A DNA stretch of 64,000 bases from Notospermus geniculatus (GCA_002633025.1 NMRB01000740.1:5393-69392), one strand, 5' to 3'; shown: positions 33,045 to 46,369, counted from the first letter of the stretch. Notes: generated by a model from the letters alone, not told the origin. Made by a program: numbers and translations.

Positions 33045-33295
33045 TCAATAGACCGTTCTCAGATTGACGTAAACGACAAAGATCTGCGCACTTCTGCCGA
33101 AATCTCAACCACAACCTCAGTCTGAAACGGAATGAAGTGACGCAGACAACCACACGACTGTGACATCGACGACGTTGCGTCAGACTCGACCATTGCTGAA
33201 TCATGGATGGCGTCACGTCAGCCGGTTTCAGATGAGGTTCTGCTTGAGATTTCGGCGGAAGTGCACAGATGTGCAAATTCGAGAATCGTCTATAG
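33045..33295. mobile_element. 250-bp palindromic element
   Basis: The left arm (GACCGTTCTCAGATT, CTGCGCACTTCTGCCGAAAT CTC) pairs with the right arm (GAGATTTCGGCGGAAGTGCA, GAGAATCGTCTATAG). Inner GACGCAAC/GTTGCGTC-type words pair further. Probably a MITE, one copy here. Confidence 0.65.
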
Positions 33296-34421
33296 AGGGC
33301 ACTGTGATCGCAAGGCAAAAATAGTACTGTCACCACCAGATTAACGACCAGCTTACAAATAGGTTTGTCGATAGTGGTATGTGGATATACTGTGAGCAAA
33401 TCGAAATGTATTTGGTGACCCCCCCCCCCCATCATTGTGGCCTGTTATTGGTTCCTCTTGTAAAATGCCATCTAGTGTTCATCTTCCATTTTGCATCCAA
33501 CTCTGCCAAAGGTTGATGGCGATGGTCGAGTATACCCTTCCTGCAACCGGGTTGAGGTTTCATCAGATCTAAACGTTTACATTGAACTGTAAGAATATTA
33601 CAATCTGTCTCAAAAATGTAAAATTGTGCAATATAAGCAGAAAAATATTTCTTTGTGAATATGTTTGCATGTTTTGCATTTCTATGTGTAAATTCCAGGG
33701 TTTTCACATCTGATTCAATTTGATTCTTCGCTTGGCCACCAAGTGGCCAAAACCAAAAACACAAAAAGTGCAATATCGTGAACTAATGTGGGATCATCTC
33801 CAGATTTTTGTCATCGGTTTTTGCCTTCATTTTCCAGTCATTTTATTTTGAAATCTCCCATTGCTTGAATCATCATGATCTAATAAATCGCATGATGATA
33901 GATTTTGTCACTGTTGCATTTGGCAGATTATTCCGCCGCTGACCTTAGGCAAGGCTTTCATTCTGTCAGCATGTGGCATCAAAGAGGTTATGATTGCAGT
34001 CATGATATTGTCCTACCCCCGGGCAAGTCTGGACGTGGTAATTTACAAGACATGTATCCATATTGGCACATTATTGCTAATATCTGTGGAGGTCTCTCGG
34101 TTCAGGAAATAATTAGCAACCTTGGTCAGATCTGTGTGACAGGGATGGTTGGCACAGGGAGTGTCATCTTGGGACAGGAATTTTGCTTATGCACAGTCCA
34201 TCATGTCCATGGCATGTTCATGTATTTCATGCAGACCTACATTATGGATGGGAATTGGTGATGCTGATCAACAACGCTTGCCTGTAGCTAATCTTTTGTT
34301 TTTGTCAAACACCTCTAAAAATATTTGCAGCTAGGCCTAAATGACTTGCGTAAATCAAAGGGGAATGGTGCCAAAGTAGCAAAGTTGTGAACAGTTTGGA
34401 AAATCTTACTGCCAATGTCAC

Positions 34422-34700
34422 CCTCTGTCAGAGTGGCGCAGTGGAAGCATTGTTGCCTTTCACCTCGGAGGTTCTGGGTTCAACAGCATAGTCGCCTGCC
34501 ATGTCCGAAGCTCTGGGCGGTTCGCTCCTCCTCAGACCCACAACTTCGGACAGGCGACTACATGTATGCTGGGTTCGATCCTCCGTGGACACGCTCTTCA
34601 TGTGACGCAGGCTTTGACAGAGCAGGTTTTGTCTGGGTACTCCTGTTTCCTCCTGCTGTAAAAAATTCGCCTAATGCTGTCTATCTAAAGAGCTAATGAT
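34422..34700 (+). mobile_element. tRNA-derived SINE, third type
   Basis: A-box-like GAGTGGCGCAGTGGAAGC (34431-34448) and B-box-like GGGTTCAAC (34476-34484) form the head. The tail TGTTTCCTCCTGCTGTAAAA recurs at 37075-37100 and 38160-38185. A 37-bp segment (TAGTCGCCTGCCATGTCCGA) is followed by its near-inverse (TCGGACAGGCGACTA). Confidence 0.65.
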
Positions 34701-34733
34701 GCTCAGCTTTCAATTCTGTAATATGTCAACCAC

Positions 34734-35011
34734 CAGGGTTTCCGCCAGAAAAAAAAAGAGGGTACGGACAAAAAAAATGTTGAAAAAAATTTTTTTTGAA
34801 TTTTTTAAAAAATTTGTTGTTGGTTTTTTAAAAGGTTTTAAGCGATGTTTGGCGCCATTTTAGGCGCATTTTGAAGCATAAAATCCCCGTGCCGGTGATA
34901 TCACTTCATGGAAAAATGGTTTACCCAACGTTTTTGAGGCTACGGATCTGTACCCTGGAAAAATTTAAGGGTATGGAATTTTACCCATTTTACCCTCTGG
35001 CGGAAACCCTG
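34734..35011 (+). mobile_element. hAT-like MITE with CAGGGTTTCCGCCAG ends, 5-bp duplication ACCAC
   Basis: Third copy of the 8611 family, 278 bp because of a deletion in the A/T-run core. ACCAC flanks it at 34729-34733 and 35012-35016. Confidence 0.88.
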
Positions 35012-35958
35012 ACCACATATCACAAAGAACAATTTGGGAGAAGGACAAAATTGGGACCTGAACCAAAGTCTTCTTTCTAGTATTCCTGTGTCTGGTCTTC
35101 TTTTATAGTAATAATCCTCTGCCTGAAATATTAACTGAAAATTTACTTCGTGAATTGCACGCTATGTTTACAATGCTAACCTGTCATTTGATCTCATATC
35201 GCTTTGTGATTAAGTTTTATCCTGATTCATCATTGAAACTGCACACTAATTACTCGATAATTAAATCATATCGGCATCGAAGACGATGTCGCGAGTGCAG
35301 TTAATTGGAAAGCGCGCGCTGATGGAAAAATTCCCTGAAATTGTGGAGCGAAGATTAGGATGAGGGCCTGAGGGTCAAAATTCCTTCATTGAATCATCAG
35401 GTAGTATCCATGGATATTATTCCATTTCATCTCCTAGTTACCAGAGATTACACAGGAATACACACACAAGCGACAATGGTGTAAATTTCACCTTAAGTAT
35501 GTGAAAGGTGTCATCTTCAATACAAATTATACTTGATTTCTGTCAGCTTAGCATGCTACCAACTGATCTAGGCAGAATCTTAATGTAGTTTCACCCACCT
35601 GCCCTAGGACATAATTACAAATTCCATTTTCGCCTCCTCAGTCTCTCGTCAGGATGATAAAGTGCAAGATTATTAGTTTACAGTCTCCTAGGCTGGCAAC
35701 TGGCCACTGGGGACGGCGGAGAGTGGTGATTGAACACGTTCATGTATCTCTTTTTGTCAGTAATAGGAAAATCACCCTGAGCCTGTTGGAATCCCTGAGT
35801 TGATGTGAAGACCCTGTTGCTCATCTTTCAATCTACCATACATACATAGGCCTAATCACAAAGGTTGTGCATGCATAATCTGAGCTGAGGGGGAGTTCTG
35901 TGACTTTGGTTGGGGCCGGCGGTGGGAGGGCACTGCCAAGCATGCCCCATTGCCAATT

Positions 35959-36148
35959 GTGAGACAGTCTAGGAAAACCCGTTGGATGTCGTGTTTGAGG
36001 AAAGTGTTTGGCCTTGCTGAACCAGCACGTTTCAATAGCTGAAATGTACTACGTAACAGGTGAACAGTAGCTGATCAATGCACTGGCAATCTGACAGCCC
36101 TTGTTGATCATTCAGCGACTTCCGACGGGTTTTCCTAGACCTCCACAC
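35959..36148. mobile_element. Palindromic MITE, family C, long copy
   Basis: Ends GTGAGACAGTCTAGGAAAAC / GTTTTCCTAGACCTCCACAC and the same interior as 21948-22125, in opposite orientation. Confidence 0.8.
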
Positions 36149-37044
36149 AATTTCAAAGCACGTCAGAAAATCTTACAATTCCAGGAACAATGTAACTGAA
36201 ATTTGCAACTGAACCAGCAACTGAAATCAGTTGCTGGGTGTGCCCCCTAGGTGGCATCAGCATGTCAGCCAGGTACAGAGAAGAGGCCTAGCTAACCCTT
36301 GGTCATTTTACTTGCTTCAGTAATCCTCTCTGAGTTCTCAAACGGAGGATTCAATGACTTTATCTTCCCATTGTAGCAGCCAGCATCAGTTGATGACAAG
36401 GGATGTCATCACCTATACTAAAGCAGTGTTCCTGCTAAGAAAACAGAATTCCTTGCTCCGTTTTGATCTCGAGGTAACCGTTGTGTATGGTTGTAGAGAG
36501 TTGAGGTTGTTTGCCAGATGGAATTATTTAGATGAAGTGGCCCTATCTTGTGTACGTCTTCAAGTGGCAATTTGTACTTCTGATATTTTTCTATCACTTT
36601 TTATCAAAGTTTACCAGCTTTGTGTTCATCTTTTGAGATCTGAGGTGATGTATCGAAGATAAAAAGAATGACAGAAGAGTAAACTATCTGAGAAGGTTTT
36701 GTGGAAATGTATCAACACAAGGTAGGAAAGTACATGGGTGGCGAAACCTTTACACAGAGTTGTCCAAAAAAATGCAACCACATACTTCCCGCACTTTTTA
36801 GTCTGAGAGACCTCGCTACCTGCTATGTCAAGGTTAAAAATGAATGACTAAAAATTCTAGTCCTAGACTGGTTCATTGGAAAGTACTCCTATTTTAATTG
36901 AGTTTAGGTGCTTGTCAGTCTGTTTGTACATATTTTCAAATTTAACGGAATATACCTTGGCAGTAGAGTAAAACGACTGGATATTTCCGCTTGGCGAGGT
37001 TTGCTGTTTATGTCTACTGATTCACGACCCTATTTTCACCTCAG

Positions 37045-37140
37045 ATTGTGGGTGACTCATAGGTTTTCCCGGTCCTCCAGTTTCCTCCTGTATTATAAAA
37101 ATGCTGACTTGTGTCTATATAGCCATTGATGCTGCATTTT
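37045..37140 (+). mobile_element. SINE tail fragment
   Basis: TTTCCTCCTGTATTATAAAA ATGCTGACTTGTGTCTATAT matches the tail of the SINE at 34422. A weaker copy is at 38145-38215. Confidence 0.5.
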
Positions 37141-37192
37141 GAGCTGTTTATGAATCATAATTTTAAAATAAACAAAATTGTCTCGGGTAATA

Positions 37193-37352
37193 CAGGGCCA
37201 TATTTATGGGGGGGGGCAGGGGGGCAGTTGCGCCCCCTGAGCCAACCAAAAAACGTGATTTTCATGCGGATTTTGGGCAAAAAGAGGTCTTCTGCCCCCC
37301 NCCCCCCCCCGAGAGGCTCCTGCCCCCTGGACCAAAAACTTAAATACCCCTG
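37193..37352 (+). mobile_element. hAT-like element with CAGGG...CCCTG ends, 5-bp duplication TAATA
   Basis: A 160-bp element that starts CAGGGCCATATTTATGG and ends AAATACCCCTG, with TAATA at 37188-37192 and 37353-37357. The interior has G-runs and C-runs and one ambiguous base. The terminal inverted repeats are short. Confidence 0.7.
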
Positions 37353-40300
37353 TAATAAGAAAATAGTAATAAGAAAATATTACTGAAAAAGAAATTGAAA
37401 GGGTGCAGATAACTTCCTTTGCTCATGATTTACGGTGAAGAAAAATATGGTGTAACATCATGATAACATACTTTAAATTGTGATCCAGTTGCAATACCTA
37501 ATCATAAAAAAGTGTTATTTTTCGGGTGTATTGGCCACACACGTTTGCAGATGTTATCATATCCATGAAAAAATCAAGAATTTGTAACTTGATGATGTTG
37601 ATTTTATGTGTTGTTGCATCCTGCCATACTCCAGATCTGGAATATTGTGGATTTGAAAGATGGAGGAATAATCACAAAGAACTGGAGCTGAAAATTATTT
37701 CACCTTGCATATGTTTTTAAAAAATCACGTGATCCGAAAACTTCCCGAAAAAACGTTTTTATTAAAAAAAACATTTGTCTGTAAATCGGCCTAAGACATG
37801 ATTTTCAGGCAAGAATTTGCCATCAATGGTCTGATAATTGAGAATCTAGTAACATACTACATTTTCCATTTGGTGGCATTTCTGATGTAATGGATGTAAA
37901 GGCAGACCACCGGCAGGCCACCGGTAATCACCACCATGACCATCGCCGGCGCACGCTCCCCAAGCCAGCCACCATCAGCAGCAGGCCACTCCTTGCTGGC
38001 TGGGATGCCTTGGAGGAGGATAATTGCTAATTTCATCTAATATAGTGTAGATGTTGAATAAATGTGTGATGCAAGTTGTTGACAATGTTTTTGCCATCAT
38101 TGTATTAAAGCAGCATGGCCACAGCAACTCTCTCTGACAGAACAGTTTTCTTCTAGTACCTCCGGTTTCTTCCTGCTGTATATAATATTAAAAAATTGCT
38201 CAATATTGTCTGCAGAATCAGTACTGGTAATGCTGTAATTTTGGCACTTAGCTCTGGATTCAGGATTTCATCAATGTAATCAAAGTGTTTATTTACATCA
38301 GAAATGATGGGGTGTGACACACGCTGTAGCTCAAGGCTAATTGTCTACCATCGTACCACAACTCTGAACAAGCTTCCACTCTGACTACCTGAGGACAACG
38401 GCAAGAAATGGCAATCCTTATTGTGACTCATCAGCTGAGAGAGAAACTTGATTGCTTGATCCACAGGAAGCAACAGCTGAAGTACCCACTTTCCTCTCAC
38501 AAACTATAAACTGTAATTTTCTGCTTCCTATAGCTGACTCCAGGATACCACACCGATTGGCAGCACCAAAAACCCGTGTCAACAACACCATGCAAATTGT
38601 TATAGAACTAAAGGCCCTCCTCTACATGTGGGTTTTCTCTGGCGAGTTGGCTCCCTGTGGGCAACTTCGCAGTAGAAAACAATAAGTGCAGTCGTTTGTG
38701 GCACTGGCTTAAAGGGGCACTGTGTTCTTTCCCTATCCTGCGTGAAACATACCCGCATTAAGGGAGACCTCTATTGACAATGTTAAATTACCGCTTATCA
38801 ACCTCGTCTCAAATATGATTGTATTGTAATCATACGTTCTCTAATACTGGGCGAAAGGCAAAACTACCGTATTGGAAAATGATGCAATCACTGCCGGTGG
38901 CGCCAGCTGTTGACAAAAAGTGGCAACATCGAGTTTTTAAAGCCAGCAGCACACAAGGCAATGTCGCAAGTGATCTGGGGCCTGTTTCATAAAGTGACTT
39001 TAACTAATGGTACCTTTAACCAAATGGAAATGCATTGAAGTTAATGGTGCCATTAGCTTCTGCAAGGAGGGTTGATATCAGTGCCATTGTCTTCAGTGTT
39101 TTGGCTGGCATTATTAACAGATTGATAAACTCATCATTATTGATCCTTATATTATGGTACATACACGTATTCTTATCAAACCTTGCAAACTGTTGCCGTA
39201 AAGAGATTGATTTCCATCTCACGATGTCCGAACCCACCGGCATGCTTACAGAGCAAACACCACTCTCAGCTGCTGTAACATATTTCCAATGATGTTCGAG
39301 GATGCAGGGCATGTTGGGGACTTCATTCATTCATGTCTAATATCTCATCATCTCCCAATTGATTTACTGACCGGTGTCTTAAGGCGATAGTGACTCATTG
39401 TGTAACCTTACAGGTTTCTTCTATTACTTTCCACAGAAGAATCCCGCATGTCCACTGGCAACGTTTTTCCAACATTTGAGCAAAGATCCTGAGCAACATG
39501 ATCTTTTGACCCTGAACACACAGATCAACAAATTATAACAACATTTAAACAACATGTAGAAGTCTTTCCCTTCAACCCACTGGACAACATTGCCCAACAA
39601 CAAGTTGCTGCTCTGAATGATGACTTCTCATTTAGTCTGGGAGCTAGGAGTGGGTTATAAAAATTCCCTTTCTGTTTTGGCTTCGTCTGATAGACTACCA
39701 TGACAACAAATGTTTGGAACTTCTGTGCATGATATTTCTCCCAAAAATTTCTTGCACATCGCCCCTTTACCCTTGCCATGACATTCCACTAGACAGTAGA
39801 CCGCAAAGACACGTGATGATTCTTGAGAAAAAGATATTTTTATTGCCCGTCAGTTCACCTTGATTGGCCATCAGCGATGTTAGCATGTCAAACAAATGCT
39901 TAGTCATCTAGCCTTTCATGTTCCCATGCAATATCTTCAATTGGCTATTCATTTGCATCTGATAATTTACAATATTCCTCATAAAGCATTGGAACAGAAA
40001 AACCACCGTCTACAGAATTGCTTCTTGCCCGAAGGACTTGGGAAGATCATCAGAGCAACACTTGTGCGGGAAGTGTTTGCCGTGCGGATGGGGGTGGTTG
40101 CCAGGAGCTCATCTCGGCTCACGAGGAAGGTTAATGAGTTTTCTGTGAGTTTGTTCTGTGCGGGGATATATGAGGGTGGTTGGTGTGTAATTATGCTACC
40201 AAGGTCAGCGAGTGAGGTATGTTAACTAGCCATGAGGTCACTGACTCTTCAAAATCCAACCATTACGATAGAATTAGGACTGAATTACGTTCAAACATTG

Positions 40301-40584
40301 TAGGGGGCATTCCCCATGTATACTGTACTTTTACCTCTAAGGCAGAACCGGTCATTGAATATCCAGTAGGTGCAGCCCACTCCAGTTGTTGGCCAACGAG
40401 AAATGGACCAGGTTATGATTGGTTAACTACAAAATGTGAACAACCAGCGACAGTTGATTCCAAGGCCTTATGCACAATCAGTGAAGAGTTTTGGCCAGCT
40501 TATCTTTGAGCTGTTTCTTGTGAAAGTAGCGGTATCTACTCTCTTTAGGTGGCTTAGAATTTCAACTCTTGACCTTCAGGCCAA

Positions 40585-40880
40585 CTAGTATGTGGACCGT
40601 CTTCCCTAAAAGTACAGTACGCTGCACAATTGACCTCCCTTCCGCGCCGTGTACTATCCGCGTGCCACTTGCAGCGTCTTGCACGTACCGTCCTCGTGTC
40701 TTCCGCAGACATCGCTGCCGTGGAAGGCATGCAGTGAAGACGTATCGTCATTCACCCGTGGTGCGCGGATGTCACGCAGAAGAGACACGTGACGTACTCA
40801 TACCATATAGGCAATGAATTCAAGCGTACCTTCTGTGTATGTCACGCAGAAGGTACACAACAGGTAGGTCAGTTGTGATC
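40585..40880. mobile_element. Palindromic element related to 57790-58240
   Basis: It shares the words CTTCCGCG, TACTATCCGCGTGCCACTTG CAGCGTCTTGC and ATGTCACGCAGAAG with the element at 57790-58240 and has inverted copies of TGTCACGCAGAAGGTAC. The edges are not clear. Confidence 0.5.
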
Positions 40881-41789
40881 TATACTGTATAAGAAATACG
40901 TTTCAGAAAGGGTTGATAAGGACGCCCTCAAGAGAACAGGACAATCATTTCAACATCAAAAACAAGACAACATCACCGGGAGAAAAACGGCCAACAGATG
41001 ATGCATGCTTCTGTCCACAATTATCGGGAAAAACATGCAACAAATTGCCAGCAAATCTCACGGATCAGTACATCCCTTGGAGATTACCGTCATGATTAAA
41101 TTCCATCACACAACGATACCGCAATTGCTTGTGGACGGAACTTTTCCGCTTGCGTACCTTGACATCCTTTACACATTATCGCCATGATCCTTGTAACTGC
41201 ACCGATCAATGGCCAAGACGCATCCCCAATTACATAAGTTATTTGTCTGATAACCTAAACCGAATCCAAGAGTGGTTTCTTCTCTGACTCATCATCTAAT
41301 AGTCTTTTGATGTCCTATGCCTTATCGCTGTCAACTCCAGCGCTTCTTCAATATGGCTTTGGGCAAATTACTCGTCGATGTTGTCAATACTGACTTCTTG
41401 AGGTTGGATGACGATTTCAACATTCAATGCAGGAATTTTATGAATGATCACAATGTTTACTAAACGTCATACCAAAGGGCACAAACAGCCTTGGAAAGTT
41501 GGCTTAACATGTTTTACACCTTCTAATAATGCCGAGTTTTCTGATGACTCAATACTTTGGATTACATGCGATTACCATGGAACATGATATTTGAGAAATT
41601 AGATTTTTCTCAGTAATTTTCTCATCAATTTGGCCGATTATCGCAGGCCACAATCTTATCAAATGATCAGCGAAAGATACAAAATATACATGGGTCAGCC
41701 TTGTTCCATGATGTTCGTGAATCACTGGAATTCAAGATGGAATGTTGGGGACATGCAACCATGGTTGTCACCAACACAAAATAACCTTA

Positions 41790-41969
41790 AAGGCCAGTTT
41801 CCACGACAGCGGATTCCGCCGCGGTTTGCGGCGAGCGGAGTGGTTTTCACAGGCATTGGGATAATTAACACGCCATTGTTGAACCATCGAAGGATTATCG
41901 AAAACCCTGTGAAAACTGCACCGCTTGCCGCAAAGTGCGGCAGAATCCACTGTAGTGGAAACGGGCCTT
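41790..41969. mobile_element. 180-bp palindromic MITE (AAGGCCAGTTTCCAC ends)
   Basis: Left AAGGCCAGTTTCCACGACAG CGGATTC pairs with right GAATCCACTGTAGTGGAAAC GGGCCTT; the inner GCCGCGGTTTGCGG and CCGCTTGCCGCAAAGTGCGG also pair, around GTGGTTTTCACAGG/CCTGTGAAAACTGC. It ends 12 bp before the assembly gap. Confidence 0.75.
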
Positions 41970-41981
41970 AAGCCTAGCGTA

Positions 41982-42363
41982 NNNNNNNNNNNNNNNNNNN
42001 NNNNNNNNNNNNNNNNNNNNNNNNNNNNNNNNNNNNNNNNNNNNNNNNNNNNNNNNNNNNNNNNNNNNNNNNNNNNNNNNNNNNNNNNNNNNNNNNNNNN
42101 NNNNNNNNNNNNNNNNNNNNNNNNNNNNNNNNNNNNNNNNNNNNNNNNNNNNNNNNNNNNNNNNNNNNNNNNNNNNNNNNNNNNNNNNNNNNNNNNNNNN
42201 NNNNNNNNNNNNNNNNNNNNNNNNNNNNNNNNNNNNNNNNNNNNNNNNNNNNNNNNNNNNNNNNNNNNNNNNNNNNNNNNNNNNNNNNNNNNNNNNNNNN
42301 NNNNNNNNNNNNNNNNNNNNNNNNNNNNNNNNNNNNNNNNNNNNNNNNNNNNNNNNNNNNNNN
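41982..42363. other. Assembly gap (Ns)
   Basis: A run of 382 Ns. A MITE lies on its left edge and a SINE tail on its right edge, so the gap probably is a collapsed or unresolved repeat. Confidence 0.99.
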
Positions 42364-42410
42364 GGTCAATAATGCTTTGGCTTTGGCCCTGGTGGAAAGA
42401 CAGAGTACAA
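42364..42410 (+). mobile_element. SINE tail at the right edge of the gap
   Basis: GGTCAATAATGCTTTGGCTT TGGCCCTGGTGGAAAG matches the 3' tail of the SINE at 5705. The rest of this SINE is presumably inside the gap. Confidence 0.65.
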
Positions 42411-42457
42411 TTACAACCACCTGGTACAATGGCTAGAATGTCAATATACCAGAAACC

Positions 42458-42553
42458 AAAATCATGCTGTCCCTCCCGAATAACCCCCTAATCACGCTGT
42501 CCCTCCCGAATAACCCCCTGATCATGCTGTCCCTCCCGAATAACACCCTGATA
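42458..42553 (+). repeat. 33-bp tandem repeat, three copies
   Basis: Three nearly identical units with the core GCTGTCCCTCCCGAATAAC, each starting ATCATG or ATCACG. Confidence 0.85.
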
Positions 42554-45266
42554 GAAATGATGAGTAATGTCTCATTACGCCGACCTCTTGGGACCGGTGG
42601 GAATACATTCTATTGAATGGTATCGACTCGGTACGAATCAATGCCGACGGTGAGAAAACTGAAGACAACAAATACTCTCCTTACCGATGAGATAAAGGAA
42701 AGATCAATGTCTGTAATGAAAGTTTTCATACTTTGACCCCTTCTCTTTGAACTAATCTTTTGCAAATATCAATCTTTAGTGTCGTGAGCTCCTTCTCAAT
42801 TTTCAAGATACCGGTATCATGTTTTCAAATCAGTGCAGCGTTTTCATATCTTGGTGAAAATTTGACCTGTGATGTCGTGAACGAGATGAAAAGATAATTT
42901 GATATTGGAACTTGTATGTTTCAGCATGAAAACATAATTCTTTTTCTGGAAAAATCCGTTTACTTGGGCTTATGATTCATGACATTACAATTAGTTTATG
43001 GTCCTAAGGGTTGGATTTGCAGCTGTGAGTTGGCTGGTCGTGGCTTCTTTCTTTATAAGTATGCACCACTCATTAAGATGTCTGTAACCCCACCACGGTG
43101 ACAACCACTGTCGCCGCCACCGCCGCCGCTGCACCACCGCCACCCTGGTCACCACCACCAATGGTCTGATTTGCACAGTGAAATTGTACTGCCGTGCATG
43201 AGGTTGTGGTTTTGATCCCCAGTTGGTGGCTTCATGTGGTAAACCTAGACTGTCAGGAAGAGATCATCCTCTTTCTGTCTGGGGCAGCAGTTTCCTTCTG
43301 CATGAAATAATTATTTCCCATTATTGTTTGATGATGGATACCCTCACAGCTTCATTTGCTGCTTGCACTCATCGAAATGAAAAGCATGCAGACATTTTGT
43401 GGTTTACAGTAATCTTTGATTTCTGCTTTCAAGTGCTTTAAAATTGAGGCTCCTTTGATAATCCAGGTTAACTAAGGTATCAGTCATTTCCAGTATCGAT
43501 GAATCTTTCATAATCTGTCATAATTAATTATGAAACAAGCCTTACAAGCCCTTTATTCTGTCAGGGAGGTGCCCTTAAAGGCATTGTACCCACACTAATT
43601 AAAGGAACACTGAATGCGCCATTTCTCTTTTGAAGATAAAAAAGGCCTGCATACCTCCACAATGCAATTAGCATTGAGACAAAGCATAATATCGTGACAA
43701 ACATGAAACTCTAAAGCTTCTAATTAGGCATGACTAATCATATTAACGAGCGAGAGATCTTCCATTTAGGAGGATGCAACAGGTTATTACGTTTCCAAGG
43801 ACATGGAGAATGGCTTCTTGTGTCTCCTTGGAGATCGAGGGTACATTTGGCAACGTTTTGACAGTGAACCTAGCGAGATGAGTTTAACTGAAAGTTCTGT
43901 CAATTTATTTAGGATTTCTGCCAAAGAAATGGCAGCTGTGAGCTTTAATTAACGCAGATAATTCTAGTGGTATTTGTTGGTTGTCATTCAAACTCTAATC
44001 AACAGTTCTCTTTAAGTTATTATACCATTTTGAGTGTAGGAAATCAACTTTTTCGGAATATTGCTATAAAACAAACTCGAATTTTTAAAGTCGAAATTCA
44101 GTGACGTCAATGCAGATTTCAAGGTACATTTTATTTTCATCATAAGTAATGCATATTTTCCCACGCAGTCCAAGTCACCAACAGCAAATTAAACAGACTT
44201 GAAACCAAAAATTCACATTTTGAAATTCCTATGGTTATAGGAAATTCCAAAGTAATAAATAGTTTTAAATGCAGTTTTGATATGCCAGACTCTCAGAATA
44301 CTTGTCAGTCCTAATGGATTTTGAATGGTACTTTCAGTCAAAGTGACAAACTATTGTACATTGCATTGGTTGCTGTCATCAGCAAGTGATATTTCCATTT
44401 GCAAAATTTGGTCTTTGAGCTGTCACGATCTTGATATTGCACACAAGCAGTGTGCACCAAAGGAGGAAACCGCATGCCCTTTATCCTGACAGGTCGGCGC
44501 TGCGAGTGGTGGGACCAAACCGATGTCATTGACATCGTTTAAGTGTTGACGCTACGTCATGAAAAAATCAGCTGTACGTTTCTCTACATGAATAATGAGA
44601 TAAAGACGTTGTCATTATCGCCATCCTACCTCTTCATTGGAAGGAAAAAAGCACCGAAAATGCAGAATTTTTCATCTGCTACAAGATGATGTAAATTTTA
44701 ATGCCAGGCGCCCTAGTGTTCACACAGTGGTACAGCCATTTAGAGGACTGTGTGGTCGCAAGGTTCTGCTGATTACGGCAGCAGCTATGATCACGCAGTC
44801 ACTAAGCTCTGTATGCACATAGCAGAGTAAAGAACTGACTTCGCCAGCCACGTAAAGGCTGAACGCTACCATATAGCAAACCTTCTTACATGGAAATAAA
44901 CCAAAAATATTTCTTCTTAAAGATGTAGATAATCTTCACGTATGGTACCGGTACATCAAAAGTCATGAAAAAATGGTTCCTGACTTTCAGAAACCTGATT
45001 GCAATCTAAAACCTGTCGTAAAGGGCATGGGAAGTCATAGCCTTGTGCCCTTTTCCTTGATTAAATTTTTTCCAAATAACATTGCCACGGATTTTGTATA
45101 TTTTTTCCCAGATTCTTTTGATTGGTGGTTACTTTTCTCATCAGCAATACCTAGTTCTTTGGGGAGGAACATACTGAATGCTGCCGTGTTGCATGCCTTC
45201 ATTGCTGCAACAAGAATCCCTGGTGTATTTCTTCTTAAAGCCCCTCAGTATTGAATTTTACGGAAC

Positions 45267-45911
45267 CAGGCATGGATCCGAGGGGGCACACCCAGCGCAG
45301 CCCCCCCTTTTGGCCAACAAATCTGTAAAAGAGTTTTGGTAGCGAGGTACATTTATAGAACCAAAGAAACGAGCAAATCCAAAATGTGATATTCATATCT
45401 ATATATTACACTATATACACGGTACAAACGTTTTCGGCAGCATCCTGCTAGCCCTCATCAGGTAAAATGAGAAATATTACAAATTGAAGAAAGACTGGAG
45501 CATTAACATAACAGCAATAATACAATTAAACGAGCAAATCCAAAATGTGATATTCATATCTATATATTACACTATATACACGGGGATCTTGGGGATCTTT
45601 TAAATCACCCCCAACAGTGTTACTAATTGTATTATTGCTGTTATGTTAATGCTCCAGTCTTTCTTCAATTTGTAATATTTCTCATTTTACCTGATGAGGG
45701 CTAGCAGGATGCTGCCGAAAACGTTTGTACCGTGTATATAGTGTAATATATAGATATGAATATCACATTTTGGATTTGCTCGTTTCTTTGGTTCTATAAA
45801 TCTGTAAAATCGACTGAAATTCTGAAATTTGGAGCAAATCATTGAAATTCACCGCAGATTTCAATGTTCCTAGCACAGTGTGCCCCCTCTGACATTTTGG
45901 ATCCATCCCTA
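45267..45911 (-). mobile_element. hAT-like MITE (14272 family) interrupted by another element
   Basis: Left part 45267-45330 (CAGGCATGGATCCGAGGGGG ... GGCCAACAAATCTGTAAAA) and right part 45799-45911 (AATCTGTAAAATCGACTGAA ... GTGTGCCCCCTC ... GGATCCATCCCTA) join into one copy of the family in reverse orientation. Flanks GGAAC and GGAAT match at four of five bases, as for an old insertion. The 45331-45798 segment splits it. Confidence 0.75.
45331..45798. mobile_element. Penelope-like inverted-repeat element with hammerhead-like cores
   Basis: Two arms of about 190 bp in inverted orientation (TTTATAGAACCAAAGAAACG ... and its inverse) around a short AT-rich centre, with part of the arm repeated at 45530-45583. 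Each arm carries CTGATGA, a 19-nt imperfect hairpin and GAAA: plus strand 45691-45720, minus strand 45455-45426. This CTGATGA...GAAA core within GGGCTAGCAGGATGCTGCC is like the hammerhead motifs described in Penelope-like retroelements. The cleavage-site UH next to the core does not match well, so activity is uncertain. It is flanked by an 11-bp duplication AATCTGTAAAA (45320-45330, 45799-45809). Confidence 0.65.
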
Positions 45912-46369
45912 GGAATTTCCAAAATGTTAGAAGAGTGCAGATAGTGGTCTGATAGTCTTGTGAAGGTCCCAAAATGCTTGCCTGATACGTAGGCTACTTT
46001 AAGAATTAAGCTCTTGTTTTGAGCACACATTAAAAAAACAGCAGGCAGAGCTCTAATGTATTAAGAAAGAGCGTAGTTCATTTTACACGACACTAACGGT
46101 GGCGAATGTAAGCGCTTTCTGAATTAAATACAGTGCGGCTTTAATGAAAATTTGCACATCAAAACTCATCAAAAACAGTGATAGCAATCTAATATGTCTG
46201 CAAAATAAATTGATTTAAGTCATTCCAAATCTTTTTTTGAGGGTAAGAAATGACAACTTGATATTAAATCCACTTTGTATGAGTTACGCGAGGCGAACAT
46301 GCAAGCAATTGCTAGCAGTTTGATTGACATGGCGTAACTTGCATGATAATGTTGTCAGGATGAATATGT

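Noticed and set aside
41925-42491. Long open frames across the N gap on both strands
   Set aside because: They exist only because Ns are read as open; no sequence supports them.
45331-45798. Possible LTR element or CRISPR-like array because of repeated arms
   Set aside because: The arms are inverted rather than direct, without spacers or LTR TG...CA ends; the 11-bp duplication and CTGATGA...GAAA cores fit a Penelope-like unit better.
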